Below, in pieces: positions 51,801 to 63,748 of a DNA stretch of 64,000 bases. This stretch comes from Pseudomonas fluorescens (GTDB lineage: Bacteria; Pseudomonadota; Gammaproteobacteria; Pseudomonadales; Pseudomonadaceae). Under the pieces are notes generated by a model. The model worked only from the letters and a program-made list of their open reading frames with translations, was not told the DNA's origin and ran no database searches. The translations under genes and the position numbers were made by a program. The first letter of the stretch is position 1, and the number at the start of each line of letters is the position of its first letter. The stretch covers positions 16,830 to 80,829 of the forward strand of contig NZ_KZ478009.1 of assembly GCF_002837185.1 (NCBI RefSeq). Reading direction: 5' to 3'.

Positions 51801-53072
51801 GTTGAGGAGAACCGGGTGTTCGCGAATCACTTCAGCGAGAACGTCCCAAACTTCTGGCAGTTCGCGCTCGACCATTTTCTTGGCCGCTTTGATGGTGGTC
51901 GCGAGACCGCGCATTTCCAGCTTGCCGAAGATGAACGGCTTGAACAGCTCGAGTGCCATCTTCTTGGGCAGACCGCACTGATGCAGACGCAGGGTCGGGC
52001 CTACGGTAATTACCGAACGACCGGAGTAGTCAACACGCTTACCGAGCAAGTTCTGACGGAAACGACCCTGCTTACCCTTGATCATGTCAGCCAGGGATTT
52101 CAGAGGACGCTTGTTGGAACCGGTGATCGCACGGCCACGACGACCGTTGTCGAGCAAGGCGTCGACGGCTTCTTGCAACATACGCTTTTCGTTGCGCACG
52201 ATGATGTCCGGAGCGGACAGATCAAGCAGGCGCTTCAAGCGGTTGTTACGGTTGATCACGCGGCGGTACAGGTCGTTGAGGTCGGACGTCGCGAAACGAC
52301 CACCGTCCAACGGTACCAGCGGACGCAGGTCTGGCGGCAGAACCGGCAGAACGGTCAGCACCATCCACTCTGGCAGGTTGCCGGAACCCTGGAAGGCTTC
52401 CATCAACTTCAGACGCTTGGACAGCTTCTTGATCTTGGTTTCGGAGTTGGTTTGCGGAATTTCTTCGCGCAGACGACCAATCTCGTGCTCCAGGTCGATA
52501 GCGTGCAGCAGTTCACGGACAGCTTCGGCACCCATGCGGGCATCGAAATCATCACCGAACTCTTCCAGCGCTTCGAAGTACTGCTCATCGTTCAGCAGCT
52601 GACCTTTTTCAAGGGTGGTCATGCCTGGATCGATAACGACGTAGCTCTCGAAGTAGAGAACGCGTTCTATATCACGCAGGGTCATGTCCATCAGCAAGCC
52701 GATACGGGACGGCAGCGATTTCAGGAACCAGATGTGGGCAACCGGCGAAGCCAGTTCGATGTGCGCCATGCGCTCACGACGAACCTTGGCCAGCGCAACT
52801 TCAACGCCGCACTTCTCGCAGATCACACCACGATGCTTCAAGCGCTTGTACTTACCGCACAGGCACTCGTAATCCTTTACCGGGCCAAAGATCTTGGCGC
52901 AGAACAGGCCGTCACGCTCAGGTTTGAACGTACGGTAGTTGATGGTTTCCGGCTTTTTAACTTCACCGAACGACCACGAACGGATCATCTCAGGCGATGC
53001 CAGTCCAATACGGATGGCGTCGAACTCTTCGACTTGACCCTGGTTTTTCAGCAAATTCAGTAGGTCTTTCAA
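48873..53072 (-). CDS. rpoC: RNA polymerase beta-prime subunit
   Basis: A 1399-residue catalytic subunit. The start is TTG at 53072 (KDLLNLLKNQG after the initiator), with the strong Shine-Dalgarno AGGAGGAAAGG just upstream. The N-terminal zinc-binding Cys set reads CLCGKYK and CEKCGVEV. The catalytic magnesium loop is YNADFDGDQMAVH, and a second zinc set includes CETRYGICAKCYGRDLARG. It follows rpoB by about 64 bp. Beyond it lie a large hairpin and the str promoter. Confidence 0.98.
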   Translation of the reverse strand: MKDLLNLLKNQGQVEEFDAIRIGLASPEMIRSWSFGEVKKPETINYRTFKPERDGLFCAKIFGPVKDYECLCGKYKRLKHRGVICEKCGVEVALAKVRRERMAHIELASPVAHIWFLKSLPSRIGLLMDMTLRDIERVLYFESYVVIDPGMTTLEKGQLLNDEQYFEALEEFGDDFDARMGAEAVRELLHAIDLEHEIGRLREEIPQTNSETKIKKLSKRLKLMEAFQGSGNLPEWMVLTVLPVLPPDLRPLVPLDGGRFATSDLNDLYRRVINRNNRLKRLLDLSAPDIIVRNEKRMLQEAVDALLDNGRRGRAITGSNKRPLKSLADMIKGKQGRFRQNLLGKRVDYSGRSVITVGPTLRLHQCGLPKKMALELFKPFIFGKLEMRGLATTIKAAKKMVERELPEVWDVLAEVIREHPVLLNRAPTLHRLGIQAFEPVLIEGKAIQLHPLVCAAYNADFDGDQMAVHVPLTLEAQLEARALMMSTNNILSPANGEPIIVPSQDVVLGLYYMTREAINAKGEGRVFADLQEVDRVFRAGEAALHAKVKVRIHETVNDRDGGSVSNTRIVDTTVGRALLYQVVPKGLSYDVVNLPMKKKAISKLINQCYRVVGLKETVIFADQLMYTGFAYSTISGVSIGVNDFVIPDEKARIISAATDEVKEIESQYASGLVTQGEKYNKVIDLWSKANDEVSKAMMANLSKEKVIDRHGDEVDQESFNSMYMMADSGARGSAAQIRQLAGMRGLMAKPDGSIIETPITANFREGLSVLQYFISTHGARKGLADTALKTANSGYLTRRLVDVAQDLVVTEIDCGTEHGLLMTPHIEGGDVVEPLGERVLGRVIARDVFKPGTEEVIVPAGTLVDEKWVEFIELNSIDEVIVRSPISCETRYGICAKCYGRDLARGHQVNIGEAVGVIAAQSIGEPGTQLTMRTFHIGGAASRTSAADSVQVKNGGTVRLHNLKHVERVDGHLVAVSRSGELAIADDYGRERERYKLPYGAVISVKEGDKVDAGAIVAKWDPHTHPIVTEMKGTVTYVGMEEGITIKRQTDELTGMTNIEVLDAKDRPAAGKDIRPAVKMVDDNGKDLLLPGTDVIAQYFLPANALVGVADGAKIAIGDVIARIPQETSKTRDITGGLPRVADLFEARRPKEASILAEVSGTIAFGKETKGKRRLVITPNDGSDPYEELIPKWRHLNVFEGEQVNRGEVISDGPSDPHDILRLLGVSALAKYIVNEIQDVYRLQGVKINDKHIETILRQMLRKVEIAESGDSSFIKGDQMELTHVLVENERLANDEKFVSKFTRVLLGITKASLSTESFISAASFQETTRVLTEAAVTGKRDYLRGLKENVVVGRLIPAGTGLAYHSERKRRRDADKPLRVSASEVEAALTEALNSSGN

Positions 53073-53136
53073 GGCCTTTCCTCCTGGCGGAGCAGAGAGC
53101 GGGCCAAACGGCCTCGCTCTCGATTCGCGTCACGTG

Positions 53137-57210
<4,074 letters not shown>

Positions 57211-57354
57211 CAGCGTTCCCCAGCTTGGTCACCTGCTTGTTTGGCCCTCCCGACGGGAGCAGCCAGAAAATCTTGCAAACCCCATGGTTTGCACCACCGC
57301 ATCGGGTGGCTACAGCGCGTTAATGGCGGCGACCGAGTCGACAGCCAAGAACGG

Positions 57355-57383
57355 AAAAAGGCCGGTGGCAAGAGCCACCAGCC
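57355..57383 (-). terminator. rplL-rpoB attenuator
   Basis: GGCTGGTGGC-TCTT-GCCACCGGCC, ten-base stem with one G-U pair, followed by TTTTT on the minus strand. It is a canonical-looking intrinsic terminator in the 219-bp gap before rpoB and must allow read-through. Confidence 0.8.
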
Positions 57384-57429
57384 ATCAGCCTTCAGCTTAA
57401 AGCTTGGGCTGGAGACGCAAGGTCGATGC

Positions 57430-57795
57430 TTACTTCAGCTCGACTTTAGCGCCTGCTTCTTCCAGAGTAGCTTTGGCTTTGTCAGCGGCGTCTTTCGACA
57501 CAGCTTCCAGAACCTGGGCAGGAGCGCCGTCAACTACTGCCTTGGCTTCTTTCAGGCCCAGACCGGTCAGTTCACGTACTGCCTTGATCACGTTTACTTT
57601 CTTCTCGCCAGCTTCCAGCAGCATGACGTTGAATTCGGTTTGCTCTTCAGCAGCGACAGCAGCAACAGCTGGGCCAGCGGAAGCAGCGGCAGCGGAAACG
57701 CCGAATTTTTCTTCGAAAGCTTTGATCAGCTCAACAACCTGCAGAACCGACATTTCAGCTACGGCGTTGAGGATATCGTCTTGGGAGATAGACAT
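57430..57795 (-). CDS. rplL: 50S ribosomal protein L7/L12
   Basis: A 121-residue stalk protein with an N-terminal dimerisation helix region (1-35), an Ala-rich hinge (about 36-52) and the C-terminal factor-binding domain (EFNVMLLEAGEKKVNVIKAV, then GLGLKEAKAVVDGAPAQVLE). It forms the stalk with L10. The terminator-like hairpin follows. Confidence 0.98.
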   Translation of the reverse strand: MSISQDDILNAVAEMSVLQVVELIKAFEEKFGVSAAAASAGPAVAAVAAEEQTEFNVMLLEAGEKKVNVIKAVRELTGLGLKEAKAVVDGAPAQVLEAVSKDAADKAKATLEEAGAKVELK

Positions 57796-57873
57796 TGCTG
57801 TATTTCCTGAATTGGGGGACGGCCTACGCGGCCATCGAAATAAACAAAAATACGCGAGAGAATTTGCTCAGCC

Positions 57874-58374
57874 TTAGGCTGCGGCAGCTTCTTTTTGCTC
57901 GCGAACTGCAGCCAGAGTACGAGCCAGCTTGCTGGTAGCGCCTTGAATCACGCTCATCAGCTGCGAAATAGCTTCGTTACGGGTCGGCAGTGTTGCCAGT
58001 ACGTCGATTTGGTTAGCTGCGAGGAACTTGCCCTCGAACGCAGCTGCCTTGATGTCGAACTTATCCTGACTCTTGGCGAATTCCTTGAACAAACGGGCAG
58101 CAGCGCCTGGATGATCCTTGGAGAACGCGATCAGAGTCGGGCCAGTGAACACGTCGTTGAGAACACTGTATTCAGTGTCAGCAACAGCGCGCTTGAGCAG
58201 GGTGTTACGTACAACACGTACGTATACGCCAGCTTCACGAGCCTCTTTACGGAGTCCGGTCATAGCGCTTACTGTCACACCACGGGCATCAGCCACGACA
58301 GCGGACAGAGCAGCTTTGGCAGCCTCGTTGACTTCAGCGACGATGGCCTTCTTGTCTTCGAGATTAATTGCCAC
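57874..58374 (-). CDS. rplJ: 50S ribosomal protein L10
   Basis: A 166-residue stalk base protein that anchors L7/L12 and in E. coli represses its own operon through the leader RNA. The start is GTG at 58374, with AGGAG 8 bp upstream. Start MAINLEDKKAIVAEVNEAAK; the middle VRVVRNTLLKRAVADTEYSV is typical, and the C-terminal helix (about 135-166) binds L12. Confidence 0.98.
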   Translation of the reverse strand: MAINLEDKKAIVAEVNEAAKAALSAVVADARGVTVSAMTGLRKEAREAGVYVRVVRNTLLKRAVADTEYSVLNDVFTGPTLIAFSKDHPGAAARLFKEFAKSQDKFDIKAAAFEGKFLAANQIDVLATLPTRNEAISQLMSVIQGATSKLARTLAAVREQKEAAAA

Positions 58375-58384
58375 GGGTTTAACT

Positions 58385-58573
58385 CCTGCTTGTTACCGTT
58401 TCATCCGGCCTAAGCCTGATGTCGTTTTGGTGTCTGATTCGGTAAGGAACCGGGAGCACCATCTGCGTAGGCTTGTTGGTTTAAGACTTGCGTCGCCTAC
58501 GGTCTTGGATAGCCCCCGCCAGGCAGGGACCCCAATCTTTCAATTGACGCAATCGCTCGCGCCAACCTGTGTC
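58385..58573 (-). promoter_or_regulatory. L10 leader
   Basis: The 199-bp gap before rplJ contains conserved-looking structured stretches such as GACCGTAGGCGACGCAAGTC, GCCTACGCAGATGGTG, and GGTTCCTTACCGAATC before the GTG. CGTAGGC and GCCTACG can pair. The position and sequence fit the L10(L12)4-binding autoregulatory leader. No promoter was picked out here. Confidence 0.6.
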
Positions 58574-59269
58574 TTATACGTCCAGCGAGCCTTGGTCGAT
58601 GACCAGACCTGGGCCCATAGTGGTGCTCAGGGTAACGCGCTTGACGTAGATACCTTTCGAGGAAGCAGGCTTGATACGCTTCAGATCAGCGATCAGGGCT
58701 TCAACGTTTTCCTTCAGCTTGACGGCATCAAAGCCGACTTTGCCAACGGAGGTGTGAATGATGCCGTTTTTGTCGGTGCGATAACGAACCTGACCAGCCT
58801 TGGCGTTTTTAACCGCGGTAGCTACGTCTGGCGTTACGGTGCCGACTTTAGGGTTAGGCATCAGGCCGCGTGGACCCAGGATCTGACCCAACTGACCTAC
58901 AACGCGCATTGCATCCGGGGAGGCAATAACAACGTCATAGTTCAGGTCGCCGCCTTTCATTTCGGCAGCCAGGTCGTCCATACCAACGCGATCGGCGCCA
59001 GCGGCCAGAGCAGCTTCGGCGGCCGGGCCTTGGGTGAAGACAGCAACACGTACAGTCTTGCCAGTACCGTGTGGCAGCACAGTAGCGCTACGAACGACCT
59101 GGTCGGATTTACGTGGGTCAACACCCAGGTTCACAGCAACGTCAACGGACTCGCTGAACTTGACAGTCGACAGCTCGGTCAGCAGGGCAGCAGCGTCTAC
59201 AAAATTGTAGGACTTGCCCGCTTCGATTTTGCCGGCGATAGCCTTTTGGCGCTTGGTCAGCTTAGCCAT
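58574..59269 (-). CDS. rplA: 50S ribosomal protein L1
   Basis: A 231-residue L1 of the mobile stalk that helps release deacylated tRNA. Start MAKLTKRQKAIAGKIEAGKS; the conserved GPRGLMPNPKVGTVTPDV lies about residues 128-145. Its ATG overlaps the rplK stop (TAATG). In E. coli L1 represses the L11 operon. Confidence 0.98.
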   Translation of the reverse strand: MAKLTKRQKAIAGKIEAGKSYNFVDAAALLTELSTVKFSESVDVAVNLGVDPRKSDQVVRSATVLPHGTGKTVRVAVFTQGPAAEAALAAGADRVGMDDLAAEMKGGDLNYDVVIASPDAMRVVGQLGQILGPRGLMPNPKVGTVTPDVATAVKNAKAGQVRYRTDKNGIIHTSVGKVGFDAVKLKENVEALIADLKRIKPASSKGIYVKRVTLSTTMGPGLVIDQGSLDV

Positions 59270-59700
59270 TACACACCCTCCACGTTAAGGCCCATGCTAC
59301 GAGCAGAACCGGCGATGGTACGCACGGCTGCATCCATATCAGCTGCAGTCAGATCCGCGTTTTTGGTTTTCGCGATTTCTTCCAGCTGAGCACGAGTCAC
59401 GGTGCCAACCTTAACGGTGTTCGGACGAGCGGAACCGCTAGTCAGACCAGCAGCTTTCTTCAGAAGAACCGAAGCCGGAGTCGACTTGGTTTCGAAAGTG
59501 AAGCTACGGTCGCTGTATACAGTGATGATCACTGGAGTCGGCAGACCTGGCTCAAGACCCTGAGTACGGGCGTTGAAGGCCTTGCAGAATTCCATGATGT
59601 TCACGCCGTGCTGACCCAGAGCTGGGCCGACGGGTGGGCTAGGGTTGGCCTGAGCGGCCTTCACTTGCAGCTTGATGTAAGCGGTAATCTTCTTGGCCAT
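59269..59700 (-). CDS. rplK: 50S ribosomal protein L11
   Basis: A 143-residue L11 at the GTPase-associated centre, needed for RelA activation. The ATG at 59700 (MAKKITAYIKLQVKAAQANP) is chosen over an upstream extension. The proline-rich PSPPVGPALGQHGVNIMEFC is the thiostrepton-binding signature. First gene of the L11 operon; a terminator-like hairpin lies upstream after nusG. Confidence 0.98.
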   Translation of the reverse strand: MAKKITAYIKLQVKAAQANPSPPVGPALGQHGVNIMEFCKAFNARTQGLEPGLPTPVIITVYSDRSFTFETKSTPASVLLKKAAGLTSGSARPNTVKVGTVTRAQLEEIAKTKNADLTAADMDAAVRTIAGSARSMGLNVEGV

Positions 59701-59772
59701 GAGGCACTCCAATTACGGGTTCAAGCGCCTCGAAAGGCTCCCCGGTTACTTGCGCGTTTATCCCAGTGACGA

Positions 59773-59801
59773 CAAAACCCCACAGCCTAGGCTGCGGGGT
59801 T
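59773..59801 (-). terminator. nusG terminator
   Basis: AACCCCGCAGCC and GGCTGTGGGGTTTT pair closely around a TA centre on the minus strand and end in TTTTG. It separates secE-nusG from the L11 operon. Confidence 0.8.
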
Positions 59802-59816
59802 GGGATGCTTGCTCAG

Positions 59817-60350
59817 CTAGACCTTCTCGACCTGGCTGAACTCCAACTCTACCGGAGTAGAGCGACCGAAAATGAGCACTGCCACTTGGATCCGGCTCTT
59901 TTCGTAGTTAACTTCTTCGACAGTGCCGTTGAAATCAGCAAACGGACCATCTGTGACACGAACAACCTCACCCGGCTCGAACAACGTCTTCGGCTTAGGC
60001 TTGTCGCTACCGTCAGCAACACGACGCAGAATTGCTTCCGCCTCTTTATCGGTGATCGGCGCAGGCTTATCAGCAGTACCGCCAATGAAGCCCATGACGC
60101 GAGGAGTGTCCTTGACCAAGTGCCAAGTACCTTCGTTCATGTCCATCTGCACCAGCACGTAGCCAGGAAAGAACTTGCGTTCACTCTTGCGCTTCTGGCC
60201 ATTCCGCATTTCAACCACTTCTTCAGTGGGAACCAGAATTTCGCCGAAGCCATCTTCCATGCCTGCCAGCTTTACGCGCTCCAGCAAAGAGCGCATAACA
60301 TGCTTCTCGTAACCCGAGTAAGCATGCACAACGTACCAACGCTTAGCCAC
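59817..60350 (-). CDS. nusG: Transcription elongation and termination factor NusG
   Basis: A 177-residue NusG. The start is GTG at 60350. The N-terminal RNP-like domain (about 1-115) begins MAKRWYVVHAYSGYEKHVMR and contains RKFFPGYVLVQMDM; the C-terminal KOW domain is EPGEVVRVTDGPFADFNGTV. It couples RNA polymerase to ribosomes and Rho. It follows secE by 9 bp. Confidence 0.98.
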   Translation of the reverse strand: MAKRWYVVHAYSGYEKHVMRSLLERVKLAGMEDGFGEILVPTEEVVEMRNGQKRKSERKFFPGYVLVQMDMNEGTWHLVKDTPRVMGFIGGTADKPAPITDKEAEAILRRVADGSDKPKPKTLFEPGEVVRVTDGPFADFNGTVEEVNYEKSRIQVAVLIFGRSTPVELEFSQVEKV

Positions 60351-60359
60351 GGGACACCC

Positions 60360-60728
60360 TTAGCCAACAATCAAGGAAACAAGCCAGCCGAGCAGGGAAT
60401 CGAGCCCCCACAACAGCAACGCCATAACCAGAACAACAGCCACGACAATCAATGTGGTCTGCGTGGTTTCTTGGCGAGTCGGCCAAACGACTTTACGAAT
60501 TTCAGTGCGAGCTTCCTTTACCAGGACCGCGAAAGACTTGCCTTTGGTAGTCTGCAGGCCTACAAAGGCAGCTACAGCAGCAAGGGCCAGCAAAGCGAGA
60601 ACGCGGTACAGGATCGGCGAAGCAGAATAGTACTGATTGCCGACAACGCCTACGACCACCAAGGCGACTACGGCGAGCCACTTGACCAGATCGAAACGAG
60701 AGCTTTGAGCTTCAGCCTTAGGAGTCAT
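60360..60728 (-). CDS. secE: Preprotein translocase subunit SecE
   Basis: A 122-residue SecE of the three-helix gammaproteobacterial type: two N-terminal helices (WLAVVALVVVGVVGNQYY and ILYRVLALLALAAVAAFVGL) and the essential C-terminal helix with EARTEIRKVVWPTRQETTQT before it. It stabilises SecY. It lies 45 bp after tRNA-Trp and is probably cotranscribed with it and with nusG. Confidence 0.98.
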   Translation of the reverse strand: MTPKAEAQSSRFDLVKWLAVVALVVVGVVGNQYYSASPILYRVLALLALAAVAAFVGLQTTKGKSFAVLVKEARTEIRKVVWPTRQETTQTTLIVVAVVLVMALLLWGLDSLLGWLVSLIVG

Positions 60729-60773
60729 CTATGAAGATCCTGTGAAAAGAAAGCCAGACACACCACGTGAATC

Positions 60774-60849
60774 TGGCAGGTCAGGAGGGAATCGAACCCC
60801 CAACCTACGGTTTTGGAGACCGTCGCTCTGCCAATTGAGCTACTGACCT
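60774..60849 (-). tRNA. tRNA-Trp (CCA)
   Basis: A 76-nt cloverleaf beginning AGGTCAGTAGCTCAATTGG and ending with encoded CCA. The anticodon loop reads CTCCAAA with anticodon CCA. It is transcribed from a promoter 20-50 bp upstream, ahead of secE-nusG. Confidence 0.97.
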
Positions 60850-60869
60850 AAAACAAAATCAGGCCGACC

Positions 60870-60898
60870 ATTATGCAGGCCTGAAAAAGACTTTACAA
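60870..60898 (-). promoter_or_regulatory. tRNA-Trp-secE-nusG promoter
   Basis: -35 TTGTAA at 60898-60893 and -10 CATAAT at 60875-60870 on the minus strand, spacer 17 bp, with a GC-rich discriminator (GGTCGGCC) typical of stringently controlled stable-RNA promoters. Confidence 0.65.
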
Positions 60899-60973
60899 CA
60901 ACCAACCCCAACAGACTTGAAATCACTGACATCCAACGCCAGAAACAGCACGATACAAGCCGAGGCAGCTGTT

Positions 60974-61005
60974 AAAACAAAGGCAGATATTTTCATATCT
61001 GCCTT
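60974..61005 (-). terminator. Terminator of the tRNA-Tyr-Gly-Thr unit
   Basis: AAGGCAGATAT-GAAA-ATATCTGCCTT, a perfect eleven-base stem with a GAAA loop, then TGTTTT on the minus strand. It ends the tRNA cluster where tufB stands in related species. Confidence 0.9.
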
Positions 61006-61011
61006 GTTATA

Positions 61012-61087
61012 TGGAGCTCTTGAGCGGATTTGAACCGCTGACCTCACCCTTACCAAGGGTGTGCTCTACCAACTGAGCTACAAGAGC
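61012..61087 (-). tRNA. tRNA-Thr (GGT)
   Basis: A 76-nt cloverleaf beginning GCTCTTGTAGCTCAGTTGG with encoded CCA. The anticodon loop has GGT in CTTGGTAAGGG. It is third in the Tyr-Gly-Thr unit. Confidence 0.97.
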
Positions 61088-61113
61088 GAAACACCGTGCA
61101 CAACCTGCAAACT

Positions 61114-61187
<74 letters not shown>

Positions 61188-61210
61188 GGAGCTTGCAGCT
61201 CACGCTAAAA

Positions 61211-61295
<85 letters not shown>

Positions 61296-61308
61296 TAAGC
61301 GAGCCGGC

Positions 61309-61336
61309 ATTTTACATCACGCCGACCTTCTGTCAA
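61309..61336 (-). promoter_or_regulatory. tRNA-Tyr-Gly-Thr promoter
   Basis: -35 TTGACA at 61336-61331 and -10 TAAAAT at 61314-61309 on the minus strand, spacer 16 bp, followed by the GC-rich discriminator GCCGGCTCGC. Confidence 0.88.
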
Positions 61337-61436
61337 GCATTTTCTCATTTAAATTATGAGGTTAGCTGCGTTGACTTCGCTTCGCATCAAAGGCCTTAAA
61401 GGTCTTCACTGCGAAGCGGGCGCCATTCTATGCAAA

Positions 61437-61883
61437 CTATTCGAGAGTTGCAATGCCTTCGCACAGCATTATTTTATGTTTTAACTCATTGAATTCCTTA
61501 ACAAGGTTTTCAAAGGGCAGATCATCCGCCAGGCGCCTGCTTTCAGGGGCCACTCGAAGCCAATAACCGGTAGCTTCAGGCATGTTCAGCAATTGGACCT
61601 TAACCTTTATATCCAGGCTGGTGAGGCGCTGTTCGACGGATTGCGCCTGACGCTGATCGGCAAACCCACCAATGTACAAGCAGGTATTTTGCGTGTCGGG
61701 CGATTTCGCACGATCCCTTCGGGCCACCGCCTCGGAAGACTCGCTCAGCAGTCGTATATCCTGCTGGGAGCCACGATAAAGACTCAGAGGAGTGACATCC
61801 TTGGCGCGCAACGGCGCCTCTTGCTGATGCCATATGTAATAGAAGACATTGAGGATCAGTAGAAGCAGAAACAACCAACGCAT
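61437..61883 (-). CDS. SPOR-domain-like inner-membrane protein (PA4278-like)
   Basis: A 148-residue protein. The ATG at 61883 (MRWLFLLLLILNVFYYIWH) is preferred because it puts a membrane anchor at the N-terminus; the longer frame to 61982 overlaps coaX. A short linker precedes a C-terminal SPOR-like fold (about 68-130) with CLYIGGFADQRQAQSVEQRL and YWLRVAPESRR. SPOR domains bind denuded peptidoglycan at septa, but the match here is by pattern only. It follows coaX by 7 bp, in the birA-coaX unit. Confidence 0.75.
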   Translation of the reverse strand: MRWLFLLLLILNVFYYIWHQQEAPLRAKDVTPLSLYRGSQQDIRLLSESSEAVARRDRAKSPDTQNTCLYIGGFADQRQAQSVEQRLTSLDIKVKVQLLNMPEATGYWLRVAPESRRLADDLPFENLVKEFNELKHKIMLCEGIATLE

Positions 61884-61890
61884 AAGCACC

Positions 61891-62640
61891 TCAGGCCAAA
61901 GGGCACGCCATTGCCAGGCCAATAAATACCAGATCCGGCACAAGCCGTGCCTGCGGCACAGTGTCAAAGACCAGATCAGCATCTCCGCCAGTCAGGAACA
62001 CCGTGAAGTCATCCCCCCAATAACGCCTGGCAAGCTCGATCTGGGTAAGCACAAACCCCCTTAGCATCAGCGCACAGCCGCGCTCGACCGCCTCGGCCGT
62101 TGTATGCCCAGGCGACAGACGCTCCAGAGCGCGCTCAGCGGACGCATCGTCGTAGCGTATCTTGCGCGTATGGGTGCGCAGCTGGTTGCGCATAAGCGGC
62201 AGGCCAGGACAAATGAAGCCCCCCAAATGCTCGCCATCGACATCAATGAAATCTGCAGTCGCCGCCGTGCCAAAATCCAACACCAGGCAAGGGCCGGAGG
62301 CTAACTTATACCCGCCGAGGATCGCCAGCCAACGGTCCAGACCCAGCCGCTCGAAGTCGTCATAGCCATTTCGAACGCCCGCCATTTCCACCGCTGACGT
62401 TGCACACGAGACAGTAATGCCAAAAGCTTCGATCAATGTCTCGACCAGCTTGTCTGTTTCCTCCAGGGCGCGAACACTCACCAGCCGGCAACGCGTCAGC
62501 GACATGTCCGGCACCGCATTCAAACTCTCAATCAATGCGACATTCGAACCGACCACGCCCTCGGCGAAGGCGCCCACCCTGTCGACATTCAGCACTCGCC
62601 ATTTGATAAAGCTATTCCCACAGTCGAGCTCAAGAATCAT
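61891..62640 (-). CDS. coaX: Type III pantothenate kinase
   Basis: A 249-residue enzyme phosphorylating pantothenate, the first step of coenzyme A synthesis. The ATG at 62640 (MILELDCGNSFIKWR) carries the phosphate-binding DCGNS; CLVLDFGTAATADFIDVDGE is the second signature, where the catalytic aspartate region lies. CoaX needs a monovalent cation and is not feedback-inhibited by CoA. It starts 11 bp inside birA. Confidence 0.96.
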   Translation of the reverse strand: MILELDCGNSFIKWRVLNVDRVGAFAEGVVGSNVALIESLNAVPDMSLTRCRLVSVRALEETDKLVETLIEAFGITVSCATSAVEMAGVRNGYDDFERLGLDRWLAILGGYKLASGPCLVLDFGTAATADFIDVDGEHLGGFICPGLPLMRNQLRTHTRKIRYDDASAERALERLSPGHTTAEAVERGCALMLRGFVLTQIELARRYWGDDFTVFLTGGDADLVFDTVPQARLVPDLVFIGLAMACPLA

Positions 62641-63589
62641 CACGCAACCTCAGGCTTAACTCACCACCGCTGTATGTTTTTTCGACACCATCAACGTCCA
62701 AGCGCAACGCACCTTGACGATCAACACCGAGCACCACTCCATCAACGCGATTCACACCCGCGATAAGTGATACCGCCCGCCCTTGCCACGCATGATTTCG
62801 CTCCCACTCCTCCTGGAGGGCCGCAAAGCCAGACGCCCTATGCCGATCGAGATAGTGCTGGAGCTGCAAGCTGACCCGGGCCACCAGAGCGTTACGGTCA
62901 GCAGCAGATCCCGCCTCAAGCTGCACCGACGTCCATTGCTGGTCAACCTCGGCGGCCCTCTGCATATTCACGTTGATCCCGATGCCGAGAACCACGTGAC
63001 AGATATCTGCGGGGTCCCCAACCAACTCCAGCAGTATCCCCGCGATTTTCTTGCGCCCGACCAATACGTCGTTGGGCCATTTCAAGACGACATCCTGAAC
63101 ACCCGACTCTCGCAGAGCCTGAATGACCGCCAGGCCAACAACAAGACTCAGCCCTTCCAGTTGCCGGAGGCCATCCTCAATACGCAGTACCAGGCTGTAA
63201 TAGATGTTTTGAGCGTATGGACTGACCCACTTTCGACCGCGTCTGCCCCGCCCGGCCATTTGCTGCTCAGCTAATACCAGGAACGGGACAGCCCGCGCGA
63301 CATCAACCATGCGCAACGCCTCTGCGTTGGTGGAATCAATCGAATCGTAGATATGGACAGGCCACGACAACGACGGCGCACTTCGCAAAATCTCTTCAGC
63401 ATTTAGAAACACCAGCGGCGATGCCAACTGGTACCCCTTACCACGCACCTTATGAATAGGTAGATTCAATTCGGCTTCAAGAAGCTGAAGCTGCTTCCAC
63501 ACGGCACTGCGACTAACGCCCAGGGCGGCACCCAGCGCCTCTCCGGAATGGAATCGGCCATCTTTCAGAAGTTCTAACAGCGTAAGCAT
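62630..63589 (-). CDS. birA: Biotin-protein ligase/biotin operon repressor
   Basis: A 319-residue bifunctional protein. The N-terminal winged helix (about 1-65) contains RFHSGEALGAALGVSRSAVW. The ligase domain has the biotinyl-adenylate loop GRGRRGRKWVSPYAQNIYYS and KWPNDVLVGRKKIAGIL. A C-terminal SH3-like domain (about 265-319) ends YSGGELSLRLRDDS. It biotinylates acetyl-CoA carboxylase and represses bio genes. It overlaps coaX and lies downstream of the rRNA terminator. Confidence 0.97.
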   Translation of the reverse strand: MLTLLELLKDGRFHSGEALGAALGVSRSAVWKQLQLLEAELNLPIHKVRGKGYQLASPLVFLNAEEILRSAPSLSWPVHIYDSIDSTNAEALRMVDVARAVPFLVLAEQQMAGRGRRGRKWVSPYAQNIYYSLVLRIEDGLRQLEGLSLVVGLAVIQALRESGVQDVVLKWPNDVLVGRKKIAGILLELVGDPADICHVVLGIGINVNMQRAAEVDQQWTSVQLEAGSAADRNALVARVSLQLQHYLDRHRASGFAALQEEWERNHAWQGRAVSLIAGVNRVDGVVLGVDRQGALRLDVDGVEKTYSGGELSLRLRDDS

Positions 63590-63702
63590 GCAGGTATCGC
63601 CTCACAATGAGGCACGCATGATAGCCATGCGAAGAGGCATTGCATAGAAAGGCCGCACGCCCTCAGGCCGCGATGAACGCCCTTTATGCTTTTCGAGCGC
63701 CC

Positions 63703-63738
63703 AAAACAAAACCCCAACTGCTTTCGCAATTGGGGTTT
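63703..63738 (-). terminator. rRNA-operon terminator (after 5S)
   Basis: AAACCCCAATTGCG and GCAGTTGGGGTTTT pair around a small loop, with T-rich tail on the minus strand. It ends the rrn operon ahead of birA. Confidence 0.93.
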
Positions 63739-63748
63739 CGGAATTTAA

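Noticed and set aside
60871..61056. Short open frame (61 codons) between tRNA-Thr and tRNA-Trp
   Set aside because: It overlaps tRNA-Thr and a perfect terminator, and shows no similarity to EF-Tu, so it is neither a gene nor a tufB remnant.
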